This document shows, piece after piece, positions 1 through 7,848 of a stretch of DNA of 64,000 bases. This DNA comes from Sulfuritalea sp. Lineage in GTDB: Bacteria; Pseudomonadota; Gammaproteobacteria; Burkholderiales; Rhodocyclaceae. The notes beneath the pieces were generated by a model, which made no database searches, had not been told where the DNA came from, and was given only the letters and a program-made list of their open reading frames with translations. The translations under genes were made by a program, and so were the position numbers. The stretch spans positions 35,669 to 99,668 of the forward strand of contig JADJQA010000023.1 in NCBI GenBank assembly GCA_016712985.1, read 5' to 3'. Numbering within the stretch: position 1 is the stretch's first letter; each line of letters begins with the position of its first letter.

Positions 1-2
1 GC

Positions 3-113
3 TGCACCTGTTACGATTTTGGCATACGCGCCGACACGCTGGTGGCAACTGTTCTGTATATCGCGGCGATCGTGCTCAGCATTGCGGCCGCAATGTTCCT
101 GCTGCGGATCTAG
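3..113 (+). CDS. C-terminal fragment of a membrane protein (cut by window edge)
   Basis: The third frame is open from the window edge to a TAG at 111-113. It encodes about 36 residues beginning CTCYDFGIRADT and ending in a hydrophobic stretch (LYIAAIVLSIAAAMFLL) that looks like a terminal transmembrane helix followed by RI. The amino-terminal part lies outside the window, so the family cannot be named. The hydrophobic run and clean stop favour this frame over a longer overlapping frame-1 ORF that is Cys/Arg/Ser-rich and looks like a shadow. Confidence 0.45.
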   Translation, partial: CTCYDFGIRADTLVATVLYIAAIVLSIAAAMFLLRI

Positions 114-231
114 GCGCCACACCGCCGCCAACAGGCGCGCGCAAGCGCACATCGACATGAACCCGAACCGGCAGTTCGGCAATACTGCCCGCTTGTTTGA
201 CCTGGTCGGACCTCCGCCGGACTGACCGGCC

Positions 232-963
232 ATGCATCGCCAGTCCTTCATGGTACTGCCCCAGGACGCAGGCAACATGAAGGGTGCGCGCGCACTGGCC
301 CGGCTCAACGGCCGGATGCTAAGGGTCTTCAGCCAGCGCACCGCGGGAACGTTGCGCGCGGCACTGCCCCTGCCGCTACGCATGGCCTTGCCGCAGCTTG
401 AGTCGGTTCTAGCGCTGAACGTCGGCAAGGAAGTGCAGAAGGACACGCTGGTGATTCGCCACGCCTGCGAGCATGCCGCCGGCCAGCACCCGCACTGGAG
501 TCATGTCCTGCCGCAACTACTTAAACGGGCCAGGGAAGTCGACGAGGCGTTTCTCTCGCGCGTCGGAGCTTTCCCGGTCGGCATCGTGATCCGCTACGAG
601 GAACTCGCACCGATCCGCTCACAGCGCATCAAGCTGCTCTACGACGCTGCAAGGAAGATACGAGCCGCGCAGGACCGAGAAAGTCGCTTGCGCGGAGCGG
701 TACAGGCCGCATTTTCGCAAGACGAAATCGCAGAACTGCTATATCACCTGTTCGCGCTGTATGCCGAAGAAACCCGATCGGTGAGCCGCTCGGTACGCCT
801 GCCGCTGATGCTGATTCCCCTGCGCGAATTCATTGCGCAGGAGTTGTTCAAAATCATGCTCCGGGTCGCCCGACCTTTGGCGCTGGAAATCGCCACGGTG
901 GCTTGCCGCACCAGGGCGCCCATGACAGACGAACAGGAGCGGCTGCCAAGCTTCACCGCTTGA
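232..963 (+). CDS. Hypothetical protein, 243 aa
   Basis: I do not recognise this protein. It is 243 residues, mostly helical in character, with alternating charged and hydrophobic residues and no signal peptide or clear membrane helix. A more hydrophobic segment near residues 185-215 (LPLMLIPLREFIAQELFKIML) could be amphipathic. The centre (residues 100-160) is rich in Arg, Glu and Leu and could form coiled coil. There is no strong Shine-Dalgarno before the ATG at 232, and in-frame ATGs at residues 7 and 16 are alternatives. It converges on the meh gene with only 23 bases between the stops, so no separate terminator is evident. Confidence 0.55.
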   Translation: MHRQSFMVLPQDAGNMKGARALARLNGRMLRVFSQRTAGTLRAALPLPLRMALPQLESVLALNVGKEVQKDTLVIRHACEHAAGQHPHWSHVLPQLLKRAREVDEAFLSRVGAFPVGIVIRYEELAPIRSQRIKLLYDAARKIRAAQDRESRLRGAVQAAFSQDEIAELLYHLFALYAEETRSVSRSVRLPLMLIPLREFIAQELFKIMLRVARPLALEIATVACRTRAPMTDEQERLPSFTA

Positions 964-986
964 GCGGCCTCGGCGCGGCACCGGCG

Positions 987-1838
987 TCAATCCGCCAGTT
1001 CGGCGCTGGCGGTCATCGCCTTCGCGCCATCCGGTCCCTGCGCTTCAAGCGCCACCTGCCCGTCGCCGGGCATGCCAACAACACGAAACGGCGCCAGGTC
1101 GAACAGCGGCGCCAGCCCGCGGAAGCTGAATTCGCGCAGCGGCCGTGCCGTGTTTTGGCGCACCAGCTCGCTCAGCAGCACCGCGGTCAGCGGCCCATGT
1201 ACCACCAGGCCCGGATAACCCTCCTCCCCGGTCGCATAGGGACGATCGTAGTGTATTCGATGGGCATTGAAGGTCAGCGCCGAAAAGCGGAACAGCAGTT
1301 TCGGGTCCGGCGTCACGACGCGCGACCAGGCGCCTGGCGGCGAAGCGGGCCAGGCGACCACTTGTGGGCGGGCCACGGCCGGCCCCGGCTCGCGATGAAC
1401 GATGTCCTGTTCCTCCTCGATGCACAGGACTTCCTCCTGGTAATAGCGCAGCAGTACCGAGACAAACGCCAGCGAACCGGAACGGCCGGACTTCTGGGTG
1501 ATGTCGCGAATCACGGCTTCGCGCCGCGCCGGCTGCCCGATCAGCAGCGGTCGATGGAAACGCATTCGCGCACCGGCAAACATGCGTCGCGGATAGGGAA
1601 TGGGCGGCATGAAACCGCCGCGCCGCGGATGGCCGTCGACGTCGAGTTGCGTTTGCGGCGCCCTGGCAAGAAAGTAGAACCAGTGCCACAAGGGCGGCAG
1701 CGCGCTACCCTTCTCGAAGCACGTCACCGTGTCATCGAGCGTGGCCGCGGCCGCAAGTGCGGGCACCAGGCTCAGGTCGTCTTCGCTAACCTCCTGGCGA
1801 CCAATCCACTGGGAAAAATCTGCTGTCGATTCGATCAT
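987..1838 (-). CDS. meh: Mesaconyl-C4-CoA hydratase (MaoC/FAS1-like dehydratase)
   Basis: Predicted to hydrate mesaconyl-C4-CoA to (S)-citramalyl-CoA in the cytoplasm, the step before citramalyl-CoA cleavage. The 283-residue product has the two-part layout of the FAS1/HTD2 hot-dog dehydratases. The first half carries LPPLWHWFYF, a GHPRRGGFMPP stretch and EEQDIVHRE. The second half has the MaoC-type HRIHYDRPYA...GLVVHGPL block, which holds the catalytic Asp/His region. I chose the ATG at 1838 because AAGGA lies about 8 bases upstream; the open frame runs further to 2018 but that part is not protein-like. It is transcribed divergently from the CoA-transferase genes that supply and use its substrates. 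The Meh assignment (rather than another MaoC protein) rests on remembered similarity to the Chloroflexus enzyme and on the adjacent mct and mcl. Confidence 0.8.
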   Translation of the reverse strand: MIESTADFSQWIGRQEVSEDDLSLVPALAAAATLDDTVTCFEKGSALPPLWHWFYFLARAPQTQLDVDGHPRRGGFMPPIPYPRRMFAGARMRFHRPLLIGQPARREAVIRDITQKSGRSGSLAFVSVLLRYYQEEVLCIEEEQDIVHREPGPAVARPQVVAWPASPPGAWSRVVTPDPKLLFRFSALTFNAHRIHYDRPYATGEEGYPGLVVHGPLTAVLLSELVRQNTARPLREFSFRGLAPLFDLAPFRVVGMPGDGQVALEAQGPDGAKAMTASAELAD

Positions 1839-2212
1839 GCGTTGATCCTTTCGGGTGTCCCGGATACCGTGCGGCAGATAGGGCACAGCAGGCGACCCGG
1901 CTGATTCTGCCACACAATTATCGCGCAACTCGGTTACAGTCTCGGTCCCTTGCGCTGCGCTCCGGATTTGCAAATATACTGAGCGGATCGCGGTGGCAAC
2001 GCGTCTGGCGGTACACAATAAATCGGAATATTATCCGGCTGTGCTACCGGGAGGAATGGCTATGACACAGGAAGCAGTTTCAATGGAGTCCGTCCCGTTG
2101 CGGTCCGCGTCGGCGACCACGGCGGACGAAATGGCGGCAATGGGGTTCATCGTCCGGCGCCGGGTCGCGACAGGAGGCCTCGGATCAAGAACGCTCGCCC
2201 GACAACCTGCCG

Positions 2213-3400
2213 ATGAGCGGCCTGCGCGTCATCGATGTCGGCACCTTTCTCGCCGGCCCTTATGCGGCATCGATGCTGGGCGAATTCGGCGCCGAAATTC
2301 TAAAGGTAGAGCACCCGATCGCTGGCGACCCGATGCGGCGTTTCGGCACCGAGTCGAAGCGCCACGATGCGACGCTGGCCTGGCTCAGCGAAGGCCGCAA
2401 CAGGAAATCGGTGACCCTCGACCTGCGCCAACGGGAAGGCGTCGAGCTGTTTCTGAAACTGGTCGCCAAATCCGATGTCCTGATCGAGAACTTCCGCCCC
2501 GGCACGATGGAGGAATGGGGGCTGGGCTGGGATGAACTGAGCAAGGCCAACCCGGCGCTGGTGATGCTGCGGGTCTCCGGCTACGGGCAAACCGGGCCCT
2601 ATCGCCGGCGCTCGGGCTTCGCCCACATCGCCCATGGCTTCGCCGGCCTGTCCTACCTCGCCGGCTTCCCCAACGAAACGCCGGTGGTCCCAGGCACCGC
2701 GCCCCTCGGCGACTACCTCTCCAGCCTCTACGGCGCCATCGGCATCCTGATCGCGCTGCGGCACCGCGAGCAAACCGGGGAAGGCCAGATCATCGACATC
2801 GGAATCTATGAAGCGGTGTTCCGCCAGATGGACGAGATCGCCGCCGCCTACGGCCTGTTCGGCAAGGTTCGCCAGCGTGAAGGCGCCGGCAGCTTCGTCG
2901 CCGTGCCGCACGGACATTTCCGCACCTGTGATGACAAGTGGGTCGCCATCGCGTGCACTACGGACAAGATGTTCGAACGCTTCGCCGCAACGATGGAAAA
3001 GCCCGAGCTGGCTGCCAAGGAGCGCTATGGCAATCAGCGCAAGCGCCTGGCGGCGCGCGAAGAGGTCAATCGCATCGTCAACGAATGGGTCGGCGCACTG
3101 ACGCGGGACGAAGTCATGCAGCGGTGTATCGCAGGCGAAGTGCCGATCGGCAAGGTCAACAGCATTGCCGACATCTTCGCTGACGAGCACTTCCAGGCGC
3201 GCGGCAACCTGGCCCGCATCGAAGAGGAAGGCGTCGGTGAAGTGGTGGTGCCGGGGGTGGTGCCGACGCTGTCCGAAACGCCGGGCCGGATTTCAAATCT
3301 CGGGCCGCCGCTGGGCAATGCGACCTACGAAGTGCTGCGCGAGCTGCTGGACATTTCGGCGCAGGATATCAAGCAACTGCGGCAGCGCAAGATCATCTGA
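2213..3400 (+). CDS. smtA: CaiB/BaiF family CoA-transferase, SmtA-like subunit
   Basis: A class III CoA-transferase of 395 residues, likely one half of a succinyl-CoA:malate (or citramalate) CoA-transferase whose partner is the next gene. It begins with the Rossmann-like MSGLRVIDVGTFLAGPYA and has the ENFRPGTMEEWGLGW and YGQTGPY family motifs. The presumed catalytic Asp lies in PLGDYLSSLYG near residue 168. The ATG at 2213 has no Shine-Dalgarno nearby. A much better start (ATG 2062, preceded by GGGAGG) lies upstream in another frame and would join this frame if one G in the run at 2142-2145 were removed. The real amino terminus is therefore probably about 50 residues longer. The gap to the next gene is 24 bases, so the two are co-transcribed. 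Confidence 0.85.
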   Translation: MSGLRVIDVGTFLAGPYAASMLGEFGAEILKVEHPIAGDPMRRFGTESKRHDATLAWLSEGRNRKSVTLDLRQREGVELFLKLVAKSDVLIENFRPGTMEEWGLGWDELSKANPALVMLRVSGYGQTGPYRRRSGFAHIAHGFAGLSYLAGFPNETPVVPGTAPLGDYLSSLYGAIGILIALRHREQTGEGQIIDIGIYEAVFRQMDEIAAAYGLFGKVRQREGAGSFVAVPHGHFRTCDDKWVAIACTTDKMFERFAATMEKPELAAKERYGNQRKRLAAREEVNRIVNEWVGALTRDEVMQRCIAGEVPIGKVNSIADIFADEHFQARGNLARIEEEGVGEVVVPGVVPTLSETPGRISNLGPPLGNATYEVLRELLDISAQDIKQLRQRKII

Positions 3401-3424
3401 AGCCACCATGACGAGGACCGCAAC

Positions 3425-4651
3425 ATGACGACAGAACCAGCGGAAACCCCGCTGCCGCTGGCAGGCATTCGCGTCATCGATGCCGCGACGGTGATTGCCG
3501 CGCCGTACAGTGCCTGCATCCTGGGCGAATTCGGCGCCGAAGTGATCAAGGTGGAGAACCCCGTCGGCGGCGATCCGATGCGCTACTTCGGCACCCCGAC
3601 AAAACGCAAGGACACGCTGGCCTGGCTTAGCGAGGCACGCAACAAGAAGTCCGTGACGCTCGACCTGCACCTGAAGGAAGGCGTCGAACTGTTCAAGCAA
3701 CTGATCGAGAAGTCGGACGTGCTTTGCGAAAACTTCCGTCCCGGCACGCTGGAAAAATGGGGGCTCGGCTGGGAGGTGCTGCACGAGATCAATCCGCGCC
3801 TGATCATGTTGCGCGTCACCGGCTATGGGCAGACCGGCCCCTACAAGGATCGCCCTGGGTTCGCCCGCGTTGCCCACGCGGTGGGCGGGATCGCCTTTCT
3901 CGCGGGCATGCCGCGGGGCGCGCCGGTGACCCCCGGGTCGACCACCATCGGCGACTACCTGACGGGTCTCTATGGCTGCATCGGCATACTGATGGCCTTG
4001 CGCCACCGTGATCGCACCGGTCGCGGGCAGTACATCGACGCGGCGCTTTACGAATCGGTGTTTCGCTGCACCGACGAACTGGTGCCCGCGTACGGCATGT
4101 TCGGCCGGGTGCGTGAGCGGCATGGACCGACGCACAACGACTTCGCCTGCCCGCACGGCCATTTTCCCACCAAGGACAATGGCAAATGGGTGGCGATTTC
4201 CTGTGTCACCGACAAGCTCTTCGAACGCCTGACGATGGCGATGGGAAGGCCTGAACTGGCGGCTGCCCATGTTTATGGGATTCAGAAGACGCGACTCGAA
4301 AACAGCCATGACGTCAACGAGATCGTCAGGGACTGGTGCGGTTCGCTGCCTCGCGACGAGATCCTTGCGCGCTGCTTTGCCGCCGGCGCTCCGGCCGGCC
4401 CGCTGAACAGCATTGCCGACATATTCGGCGACCGGCAGTTTCACGCCCGGCGCAATCTGGTGGCCGTCGACGAACTGGACATCGGCGAGACCATCATGGT
4501 GCCGGCGGTGCTTCCGCGCCTGTCGGCAACACCCGGCCGCATCAAGCACCTCGGGCCGCGGCTCGGGCAACATACCGATGAAGTGCTATCCGGTCTGCTA
4601 GGGCTGGAACCGCACGAGATCGAAGAACTGCGCAAGAAGCGCGTAGTCTGA
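3425..4651 (+). CDS. smtB: CaiB/BaiF family CoA-transferase, SmtB-like subunit
   Basis: A 408-residue class III CoA-transferase, clearly paralogous to the preceding gene along its whole length: both share IRVID..., the GEFGAE(I/V)(L/I)KVE stretch, LAWLSE, ENFRPGT and the GDYL motif with the presumed catalytic Asp (TIGDYLTGLYG, near residue 180). Two adjacent, related subunits is the arrangement of Chloroflexus SmtAB, which moves CoA from succinyl-CoA to malate or citramalate. The ATG at 3425 follows GAGGA at suitable spacing. The substrate is inferred from the neighbouring meh, mct and mcl genes; a different dicarboxylate CoA-transfer cannot be excluded from sequence alone. Confidence 0.85.
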   Translation: MTTEPAETPLPLAGIRVIDAATVIAAPYSACILGEFGAEVIKVENPVGGDPMRYFGTPTKRKDTLAWLSEARNKKSVTLDLHLKEGVELFKQLIEKSDVLCENFRPGTLEKWGLGWEVLHEINPRLIMLRVTGYGQTGPYKDRPGFARVAHAVGGIAFLAGMPRGAPVTPGSTTIGDYLTGLYGCIGILMALRHRDRTGRGQYIDAALYESVFRCTDELVPAYGMFGRVRERHGPTHNDFACPHGHFPTKDNGKWVAISCVTDKLFERLTMAMGRPELAAAHVYGIQKTRLENSHDVNEIVRDWCGSLPRDEILARCFAAGAPAGPLNSIADIFGDRQFHARRNLVAVDELDIGETIMVPAVLPRLSATPGRIKHLGPRLGQHTDEVLSGLLGLEPHEIEELRKKRVV

Positions 4652-4676
4652 CCGACCACAGGATTGGAGGCAGCAG

Positions 4677-5897
4677 ATGGATGGAATTCTCAAAGGCTTG
4701 CGCGTAGTCGAGGGCTCCGCCTTCGTCGCCGCGCCACTGGGCGGCATGACCCTGGCCCAGCTTGGAGCCGACGTCATCCGCTTCGATCCGATTGGCGGCG
4801 GCCTTGACCACAACCGCTGGCCGCTGACCCTGGATGGCAAGCACAGCCTGTTCTGGGCGGGCCTTAACAAGGGCAAGCGTTCGATCGCCGTGGATATTCG
4901 CCAGCCGCGCGGACAGGAGTTGCTGACGCAGTTGATCTGCGCACCAGGGGACAACGCCGGCCTGTTCAGTACCAACTTCCCGGCCAAGGGCTGGCTCGAT
5001 TACGAAACCCTGAAAGCCCATCGCGCGGACCTGATCATGGTCAACCTCACGGGGCGGCGCGATGGCAGCTCGGAGGTGGACTACACGATCAACCCGCAGG
5101 TCGGGCTGCCATTCATGACCGGGCCCAGTGATTCGCTGGAAGCCGTGAACCACGTCTTTCCGGCCTGGGACTTCATCAGCGGCCAGATGATCGCGCTGGG
5201 CATGCTCGCCGCCGAAAGGCATCGGCGCCTGACTGGCGAAGGGCAACTTGTGCGTCTGGCGCTGATGGACGTGGCGCTGGCAATGATCGGCAACATGGGA
5301 ATGATTGCCGAGGTCATGATCAATGACGCGGACCGGCCGAAGCAGGGCAATTACCTGTATGGCGCGTTTGGCCGTGACTTCGAAACACTCGACGGCAAGC
5401 GCCTGATGGTGGTCGGCCTGACCGGCTTGCAATGGCGCTGCCTGAGCAAGGCAACCGGCCTGCAGCAGCCGCTCGACGCGCTCGGCGCCCGCCTGGGCCT
5501 CGACTTCGCCGACGAAGGCCATCGCTTCCGCGCCCGCCGGCAGATTGCCGATCTGTTCGAGCCATGGTTCCAGACACGCACGCTGGCCGAAGCCGCCAGC
5601 ATCCTCGACGCGCACCGCGTCACCTGGGGCCCTTATCGCAGCGTGCGCGACGTGCTTGCCCGCGATCCCGACTGCTCAACCGCCAACCCGATGTTCACGC
5701 TCACCGAACAGCCGGGCATCGGGTCCTACCTGATGCCCGCCACGCCGCTCGACTTCGATCGCGTGCCGCGCCTGCCGGCGATGCCGGCGCCGCGACTGGG
5801 CGAACATACCGACGAGATACTGCTCGACATCCTCGGCTTGAGCGAAGGCGAAGTCGGGCGCCTGCACAAGTCGCGCGTCGTCGCCGGGCCGGCCTGA
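4677..5897 (+). CDS. mct: Mesaconyl-CoA C1-C4 CoA transferase
   Basis: A 406-residue CaiB/BaiF-type enzyme that is diverged from its two upstream neighbours and matches my memory of Chloroflexus Mct closely (GLRVVEGSAFVAAPLGG, QLGADVIRFDPIGGG, FWAGLNKGKRSIA, LYGAFGRDFETLDGKR). Mct moves CoA within mesaconyl-CoA from the C1 to the C4 carboxyl, creating the substrate for Meh. The presumed catalytic Asp lies in PAWDFISGQMIALG near residue 163. The start at 4677 follows GGAGG with a 6-base spacer. It lies 25 bases after smtB, so smtA-smtB-mct look like one transcription unit. The carboxyl terminus (EHTDEIL...GLSEGEVGRLH) is typical for the family. Confidence 0.88.
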   Translation: MDGILKGLRVVEGSAFVAAPLGGMTLAQLGADVIRFDPIGGGLDHNRWPLTLDGKHSLFWAGLNKGKRSIAVDIRQPRGQELLTQLICAPGDNAGLFSTNFPAKGWLDYETLKAHRADLIMVNLTGRRDGSSEVDYTINPQVGLPFMTGPSDSLEAVNHVFPAWDFISGQMIALGMLAAERHRRLTGEGQLVRLALMDVALAMIGNMGMIAEVMINDADRPKQGNYLYGAFGRDFETLDGKRLMVVGLTGLQWRCLSKATGLQQPLDALGARLGLDFADEGHRFRARRQIADLFEPWFQTRTLAEAASILDAHRVTWGPYRSVRDVLARDPDCSTANPMFTLTEQPGIGSYLMPATPLDFDRVPRLPAMPAPRLGEHTDEILLDILGLSEGEVGRLHKSRVVAGPA

Positions 5898-5934
5898 AGC
5901 CACACCGCACCGAGCCATCGTTTCTATCTAACGC

Positions 5935-6090
5935 TCATGACGGCAAGCTCCGCCCACCGATGATGAAACTTGCGAAAGACGCGAAAGGCGAATTGAAGGC
6001 CCGCCCCCCATCCCCCTCACGGGGGGGCTACTGATCGGCTCGCTTCGCTCGACTGTCACCCATCGCTCCGAACGAGTTGTTTCACGTTAA
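5935..6090 (+). repeat. Palindromic intergenic repeat, copy A (short form)
   Basis: Short copy of a dispersed intergenic element. It runs from around a GATGATGAAAC box (near 5959) through a CCCCC-TCAC-GGGGG hairpin (near 6013-6027) and CTCGCTTCGCTCG to a conserved end with TCGCTCCGAAC and TTTCACGTTAA (to 6090). It lies between mct and mcl. Further copies are at about 26473-26703, 27500-27714 and 29752-29903, all in the same orientation. Exact boundaries are estimated by eye. Confidence 0.75.
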
Positions 6091-6123
6091 TCCACCACTG
6101 TTGTTTCGAGAAGGAAAAATGCC

Positions 6124-7167
6124 ATGAAGCTACCGATTCATTTCTACAAGCCGCTTGCCATCGGCGCGCCAGAACCCATGCGCGAACTGCCCGTGAGGCC
6201 GGAACGGATGATCCATTTCTTCCCGCCCCACATCGACAAGATCCGCGCCAAGGCGCCCGAGACCGCCCTCCTATGCGACGTGATGTGCGGCAACCTCGAG
6301 GACGCCATTCCGATCGAATCCAAGGAAGCGGCGCGCGCCGGTTTCATCGACTTGCTGAGCAAGCATGATTTCGGCGACACCGGCGTCTGGGTGCGGGTCA
6401 ACGCGCTGAACAGCCCCTGGGTGCTCGACGACATCGGCGAGATCATCAAGCATGTCGGCAACAAGGTCGATGTGATCATGGTGCCCAAGGTCGAAGGTCC
6501 ATGGGACATCCACTTCGTCGATCAGTACGTCTCGCTGCTCGAAGCGAAGTATTCGATCCGCAAGCCGATCCTGTTGCATGCGCTGCTCGAAACCGCGCAA
6601 GGTGTGACCAACGTCGAGGCGATCTGCGGCGCCAGCCCGCGCATGCATGGCCTTAGCCTCGGTCCGGCCGACCTGGCCGCTTCGCGCGGCATGAAGACCA
6701 CCCGCGTCGGTGGCGGGCATCCGGGCTATGGCGTGCTTGCCGATCCCGAAGAGGGCAAGGAAAAGCGCGACTTCTTCCAGCAGGACCTCTGGCATTACAC
6801 CGTGGCGCGCATGGTCGATGCCGCCCAGGCGCATGGCCTGCGCTCGTTCTACGGGCCGTTTGGCGATCTCAAGGACGAAGCGGCCTGCGAAGCGCAGTTC
6901 CGCAATGCCTTCCTGATGGGCTGCTCCGGTGCCTGGTCCCTGGCGCCGAACCAGATCGCGATTGCCAAGCGAGTCTTCAGCCCCGAGGTCAAGGAAGTGC
7001 TGTTCGCCAAGCGCATCCTCGAAGCCATGCCCGATGGCAGCGGCGTGGCGACGATAGACGGCAAGATGCAGGATGACGCGACCTGGAAGCAGGCCAAGGT
7101 CATCGTCGATCTGGCGCGCCTGGTGGCCAGGCGCGACCCGGAACTGGCTGCGGCCTATGGCCTGTAG
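6124..7167 (+). CDS. mcl: (S)-malyl-CoA/beta-methylmalyl-CoA/(S)-citramalyl-CoA lyase
   Basis: A 347-residue member of the HpcH/HpaI-CitE aldolase family. In Chloroflexus the enzyme cleaves malyl-CoA to acetyl-CoA and glyoxylate, condenses glyoxylate with propionyl-CoA to beta-methylmalyl-CoA, and cleaves citramalyl-CoA to acetyl-CoA and pyruvate. The amino terminus (HFYKPLAIGAPEP, RELPVRPERM), GNLEDAIP with the metal-binding acidic residues, VGNKVDVIMVPKVEGP, HGLSLGPADLAASRGMK and the NAFLMGCSGAWSLAPNQ stretch match that enzyme as I remember it almost residue for residue. The ATG at 6124 follows GAAGGA. It is separated from mct by repeat copy A, so it may have its own promoter. It is followed by a perfect 48-base palindrome. 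Confidence 0.92.
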   Translation: MKLPIHFYKPLAIGAPEPMRELPVRPERMIHFFPPHIDKIRAKAPETALLCDVMCGNLEDAIPIESKEAARAGFIDLLSKHDFGDTGVWVRVNALNSPWVLDDIGEIIKHVGNKVDVIMVPKVEGPWDIHFVDQYVSLLEAKYSIRKPILLHALLETAQGVTNVEAICGASPRMHGLSLGPADLAASRGMKTTRVGGGHPGYGVLADPEEGKEKRDFFQQDLWHYTVARMVDAAQAHGLRSFYGPFGDLKDEAACEAQFRNAFLMGCSGAWSLAPNQIAIAKRVFSPEVKEVLFAKRILEAMPDGSGVATIDGKMQDDATWKQAKVIVDLARLVARRDPELAAAYGL

Positions 7168-7187
7168 CGTGAAACAACTGCGATCGC

Positions 7188-7235
7188 GTTCGGCCTGAGC
7201 CTGTCGAAGGGCCCTTCGACAGGCTCAGGCCGAAC
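7188..7235. repeat. Perfect 48-base palindrome downstream of mcl
   Basis: Two 24-base arms, GTTCGGCCTGAGCC... and its exact reverse complement ...GGCTCAGGCCGAAC, meet without a loop at GAAGGG/CCCTTC. The element starts 21 bases after the mcl stop. It is of the TTCG(A)CAGGCTCAG type that recurs between genes in many proteobacteria and could act as a bidirectional transcription barrier. It is not followed by a T-run, so it is not a classic intrinsic terminator. A single-arm relative (GTTCGCGGTGAGCTTGTCGAAC) occurs at 11833-11854. Confidence 0.8.
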
Positions 7236-7454
7236 GGTTTCATCTTCAGCGGTGGAATTTGTCGCCATGCCAGTTAGGGGCACAGTGCGGCAGGGGACTC
7301 CCCGGGCGCCCACCGGGGGTCTTTCAGCCAAGGTCAGCATGAGTGCCTGTGCAGGCCGTAGAAGCTAGGCTGTTCGGGCGATAAGTCCGATTGCTTTGCT
7401 ATGTCAGGGACCGAGGCACAGAATAAACCCTTACCCTGATCCCGGCAATTCCCG

Positions 7455-7838
7455 ATGAAACGCGAAAACTGGCTTTTCCTGCTGCTTGCCGCACTGACCA
7501 CCGCACCCGCGCTGGCGCTCGACATCGTTCCCTACCAGGCCGACGATTTCACGCGCGCACGTAACGCGGGCATGGTCACGGCGGTCCAGTTCCACAGCGG
7601 CTGGTGTCCGATCTGCGTAATGCAGGAGCGCGGCCTCCAGTCGCTCAAGGACGACAAGTCGCTCGCCCAAGTGACGGTGTTCCGGGCCGACTATTTCAAG
7701 GAAGAAGCTCTGCGCAAGCGCTTCAATGTTTCGAGCTTTTCCACGCTGGTGGTGTTTCGCGGAGCGCTGGAACGCGCGCGCACCACCGGCGACTTCAAAC
7801 CCGAGCAGCTCAAGCAGCTTTTCGCCGGGGCGCTTTGA
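7455..7838 (+). CDS. Periplasmic thioredoxin-fold protein
   Basis: A 127-residue protein with an amino-terminal signal sequence (MKRENWLFLLLAALTTAPALA) and a thioredoxin-type active site, WCPIC, with Cys51 and Cys54. The fold continues with VTVFRADYFKEEALRKRFNVSSFSTLVVFRG, the usual strand-helix-strand plus a cis-Pro-like position that is Ser here (SFSTL rather than ...PTL). It probably acts as a periplasmic disulfide reductase. The next gene, 10 bases downstream, encodes a CcdA/DsbD-like membrane protein, which is the normal electron donor for such proteins. Substrate is unknown; candidates include apocytochromes c or oxidised exported proteins. Confidence 0.8.
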   Translation: MKRENWLFLLLAALTTAPALALDIVPYQADDFTRARNAGMVTAVQFHSGWCPICVMQERGLQSLKDDKSLAQVTVFRADYFKEEALRKRFNVSSFSTLVVFRGALERARTTGDFKPEQLKQLFAGAL

Positions 7839-7848
7839 AGCTGGCGTC

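Noticed and set aside
903..1904. A 333-residue plus-strand ORF
   Set aside because: It is antisense to meh, which has family motifs and a Shine-Dalgarno; the ORF is rich in Arg, Gly and His and looks like a GC-rich shadow.
7240..7454. Possible riboswitch in the region before the periplasmic thioredoxin gene
   Set aside because: There is a CCCCGG...CCGGGG hairpin near 7302-7320 followed by TTT, but no consensus core of any riboswitch I can recognise; it is better read as a weak terminator.
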